A stretch of 64,000 bases of DNA, from NCBI GenBank assembly GCA_963707965.1, contig CAVPRR010000007.1, positions 744,001 through 808,000 of the forward strand, given 5' to 3'. The notes beneath the pieces are model-generated. The model ran no database searches. It had not been told where the DNA came from and saw nothing but the letters and a program-made list of their open reading frames with translations. Origin of the DNA: VRUE01 sp963707965. GTDB taxonomy: Bacteria; Actinomycetota; Thermoleophilia; Solirubrobacterales; 70-9. The translations under genes and the position numbers were made by a program. This document shows positions 61,678-64,000 of this stretch, in pieces. Numbering within the stretch: position 1 is the first letter of the stretch; each line of letters begins with the position of its first letter.

Positions 61678-63012
61678 CTAAGTGCCCTGAAGTTTCTTTC
61701 GAAGCGCCTCCAGGCGGCGGCCCAGCTCCACCTCGAAGCCGCGGCCGGTGGGAGTGAAGAAACGCAGGTTCTCCAGTCCTGGCGGCATCAGCTGCTGATC
61801 GCTGACGCTGCCCGGCTCGTCGTGCGCATAGCGGTAGCCGTCGCCCCGACCCAGCGACTCCGCACCCGGATAGTGAGCGTCGCGAAGGTACTCGGGCGGC
61901 GTCCTGGCGCCGTTCTTCCGGACCTCGCCTCGGGCGGCGCCAAGCGCTTTGTAGGAGGCGTTCGACTTCGGCGCCAGCGCCAGGTAGACCGTTGCCTGGG
62001 CGAGGTTGTGCGCGCACTCCGGCAACCCGACGCGGTCGACCGCCCTGGCCGCGGCGTCGGCGATCAGCAGCGCCTGGGGGTCGGCGTTGCCAACGTCCTC
62101 GGAGGCGAGGATTACCATGCGGCGGGCGATGAAGCGAGGGTCCTCGCCTCCCTCCAGCATCACCGCGAGGTAGTAGAGGGAGGCGTCGACGTCCGAGCCC
62201 CGGGTTGCCTTGATCCAGGCGGATATGAAGTCGTAGTGGCGGTCTCCAGCCCGGTCGTAGTCGACCGCCTTGCGCTGCAGCGCGTCCTCGATCGTCGTGA
62301 CATCGACCTCCTCGCCGCGCGAGCGCTCAACCGCCCGCTCCAGGGCCGAGAGGGCAACGCGGGCGTCCCCGCCCGAGCGATGCGCCAGCATCTCCAGCGC
62401 CGGGTCGCCGACCGGCGGCGCATCGGCCAGGCCGCGATCGGGATCGGAAAGTGCGCGGCGCAGCAGCGTCTCGACCTGCCCGGGCTCGAGGGGCCGAAGC
62501 TCGTAGATCTGGCAGCGCGAGAGCAGTGCCGAGTTGACCTCGAAGTACGGGTTCTCGGTGGTCGCCCCGATCAGGGTCAGCAGGCCCTCCTCAACCGCGG
62601 GGAGCAGCGCGTCCTGCTGGGCCTTGTTGAACCGATGGATCTCGTCGAGGAAGAGGATGGTCGGCCGGTCGCTGCTCTGGCGCCGCTCCCGCGCTCGCTG
62701 GATCACCGCCCGCATCTCGGCCCGGCCGGCGTTGACCGCCGACTCTTCCTCGAAGGCCCCCTCGGCCTTGCTGGCCGCGATCCGTGCCAGGGTCGTCTTC
62801 CCCGAACCCGGCGGCCCGTAAAGGATCGCGCTGTGGGGGTGCCCGCCTTCGATCGCCGTCCTCAGCGCCGACCCCTCGCCCAACACGTGCTCCTGCCCGA
62901 CCAGCTCATCGAGCGAACCCGGCCTCATTCGAACGGCCAACGGCGCACCCGCCCCAGCTTCCTCCCGGCGCGGAGCTCCTGCGTCGTCAGCATCGAACAG
63001 GCGGTCGTTCAC
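61678..63012 (-). CDS. rarA: Replication-associated recombination protein A (RarA/MgsA)
   Basis: A 444-residue clamp-loader-like AAA+ ATPase that acts at stalled replication forks. Walker A GPPGSGKTTLARI, Walker B FLDEIHRFNKAQQDALLP, sensor 1 GATTENPYFEVN, and the C-terminal tetramerisation domain (SNASYKALGAARGEVRKNGA, PPEYLRDAHYPGAESLGRGD). Family-typical length. ATG 63012 is preceded by CGCTCTGGTG without a strong ribosome site. It is divergent from the aldehyde dehydrogenase gene at 63115. Confidence 0.95.
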   Translation of the reverse strand: MNDRLFDADDAGAPRREEAGAGAPLAVRMRPGSLDELVGQEHVLGEGSALRTAIEGGHPHSAILYGPPGSGKTTLARIAASKAEGAFEEESAVNAGRAEMRAVIQRARERRQSSDRPTILFLDEIHRFNKAQQDALLPAVEEGLLTLIGATTENPYFEVNSALLSRCQIYELRPLEPGQVETLLRRALSDPDRGLADAPPVGDPALEMLAHRSGGDARVALSALERAVERSRGEEVDVTTIEDALQRKAVDYDRAGDRHYDFISAWIKATRGSDVDASLYYLAVMLEGGEDPRFIARRMVILASEDVGNADPQALLIADAAARAVDRVGLPECAHNLAQATVYLALAPKSNASYKALGAARGEVRKNGARTPPEYLRDAHYPGAESLGRGDGYRYAHDEPGSVSDQQLMPPGLENLRFFTPTGRGFEVELGRRLEALRKKLQGT

Positions 63013-63077
63013 CAGAGCGAGTATGAGGGTGCCGGGGGAGGTCTTGTCAGCGCCCCAGCTCCGCGGGGCGGTGGCGT

Positions 63078-63108
63078 CGGAGGCACGGCCTCCGTAACCA
63101 CTTACAAT
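63078..63108 (+). promoter_or_regulatory. Inverted repeat and -10 box of a likely leaderless promoter
   Basis: CGGAGGC (63078-63084) and GCCTCCG (63088-63094) form a perfect 7-bp inverted repeat. TACAAT (63103-63108) follows 9 bp later and ends 6 bp before the ATG at 63115, so transcription would start at or next to the start codon. The repeat could bind a regulator over the -35 region. Confidence 0.45.
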
Positions 63109-63114
63109 CGCGCC

Positions 63115-64000
63115 ATGGCTACTACAGCAGAGGCTCCCCCCGCCCAGTCCACCCTCGAGTCCTTCAACCCCGCCACCGGTGAGCTGGTCGGCTCGGTTGC
63201 GACGATCACCCCCGATCAGGTGCAGGGAATCGTCGATGACGTCGCCCGCATCCAGCCCGCCTGGGGCGAGCTGTCGCTGAAGGACCGCGGCGACTACCTG
63301 CGACGCGCCGCGGGCGCGCTGCTCGACGACGTCGACGAGATCGCCGAGCTGCTCGTCTCAGAGCAGGGCAAGCCGCGCGCCGAGGCCTACACGATGGAGC
63401 TGCTGCCGACCATCGACGCGCTGCACTGGTGCGCGAAGGCCGGGCCCAAGATCCTCGCCGACGAGAAGGTCCGCATGTCGCAGGCCTTCCTGCTCAGCAA
63501 GAAAAGCTACTTCTCCTATGAGCCGATTGGCGTGGTCGGCGTCATCGCTCCCTGGAACTACCCCTGGTCGATTCCCTTCGGCGAGGTGGCGATCGCGCTG
63601 ATGGCGGGCAACGGCGTGGTGCTGAAGCCCGCCAGCCTGACCCCGCTGCTGGGCGAGGCGATCCGCCGCGTCTTCGAGAAGGGCGGGCTTCCCGAGGGCC
63701 TGGTTCGCGTCGTGCACGGCGGCGGCGCGGTCGGCGACGCGCTGGCGCGCTCCAGCGTCGGCAAGGTCTTCTTCACCGGCTCGGTCGACGTGGGCCGCAA
63801 GGTCGGCGAGGTCTGCGCGCAGCAGCTCAAGGGCTCGGTCCTCGAGCTTGGCGGCAAGGACCCGATGATCGTCTGCGCCGACGCCGATCTCGACAACGCG
63901 ATCTCCGGCGCCGTCTGGGGCGGCTTCGCCAATGCCGGTCAGACCTGCTCCGGCATCGAGCGCGTCTACGTCGTGCGCGAGATCGCTGACCGCTTCATCG
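63115..64000 (+). CDS. Aldehyde dehydrogenase (succinate-semialdehyde dehydrogenase-like), 5' part
   Basis: The first 295 residues of an ALDH running off the right edge. Conserved text includes ESFNPATGELVG, IAPWNYPWSIPFGEVAIALM, GNGVVLKPASLTPLL, VFFTGSVDVGRKVGE, catalytic Glu in LELGGKDPMIV and catalytic Cys in NAGQTCSGIERVYV. It resembles succinate-semialdehyde or related ALDHs. ATG 63115 has no Shine-Dalgarno, and a TACAAT -10 box ends 6 bp upstream, so the message may be leaderless. Confidence 0.93.
   Translation, partial: MATTAEAPPAQSTLESFNPATGELVGSVATITPDQVQGIVDDVARIQPAWGELSLKDRGDYLRRAAGALLDDVDEIAELLVSEQGKPRAEAYTMELLPTIDALHWCAKAGPKILADEKVRMSQAFLLSKKSYFSYEPIGVVGVIAPWNYPWSIPFGEVAIALMAGNGVVLKPASLTPLLGEAIRRVFEKGGLPEGLVRVVHGGGAVGDALARSSVGKVFFTGSVDVGRKVGEVCAQQLKGSVLELGGKDPMIVCADADLDNAISGAVWGGFANAGQTCSGIERVYVVREIADRFI

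Overview
The window is a contiguous piece of a GC-rich actinobacterial chromosome. Several features point to the class Thermoleophilia (Solirubrobacterales-like): 10-residue 'VTTxKLxNGAV' repeat proteins, large secreted proteins with paired cysteines, the Lys/Cys-rich 'CxKGxxxKxVKxxGK' surface module, an actinobacterial-type aconitase and a eukaryote-like IleS. This placement rests on recognised families, not on a database search. I see no prophage, insertion sequence, CRISPR array, rRNA or tRNA.

Layout. 1-5,000: end of the 2-oxoglutarate dehydrogenase E1 gene, a DUF3817 membrane protein, an intergenic segment with a promoter and a folded RNA candidate, then aconitase and an SDR on the minus strand. 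5,000-10,100: a c-di-AMP (ydaO-type) riboswitch in front of a secreted NlpC/P60-like hydrolase, then a four-gene spermidine/putrescine-type ABC transporter. 10,100-16,700: acyl-CoA carboxylase beta chain, secreted proteins, a PrmA-like methyltransferase and a methylmalonyl-CoA mutase catalytic chain. 16,800-22,900: UDP-glucuronate decarboxylase, a sigma factor fused to a zinc-finger anti-sigma region and coupled to a secreted protein, a Lys-rich DNA-binding-like protein behind two SOS-box-like sites, and an inositol monophosphatase-like enzyme. 22,991-36,000: a nuclease with a degenerate helicase region, a PAC2 protein, a split TauE/SafE exporter, trehalose-phosphatase, PolX, polyprenol-mannose synthase, thioredoxin, a tautomerase and IleS. 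36,000-49,700: SDR, delta-60 repeat protein, a 2-hydroxyacid dehydrogenase/2-oxoacid decarboxylase pair, an M15-like peptidase, a lipoprotein, a polytopic membrane protein, fumarase and an aldehyde dehydrogenase. 49,700-64,000: SpoIID/LytB protein, lipocalin-like protein, YchF, PAP2 phosphatase, a BtrH-like protein, a 938-residue secreted protein, a toxin-antitoxin pair, a methylmalonyl-CoA epimerase operon, RarA and the start of a second aldehyde dehydrogenase.

Metabolic theme. Kgd, AcnA and FumC belong to the TCA cycle. The acyl-CoA carboxylase beta chain, mutase and epimerase together outline propionyl-CoA to succinyl-CoA, spread over three loci.

The most unusual signals are repeats. Four copies of a 39-47 bp palindrome occur in this window. 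One lies in frame inside ileS and adds residues to the synthetase. Each locus also carries short tandem repeats beside the palindrome. Separately, many gene junctions carry short tandem duplications of the stop-codon or start-codon region that create tiny, potentially coupled reading frames; the clearest is two 9-codon ORFs chained by ATGA overlaps in front of ychF.
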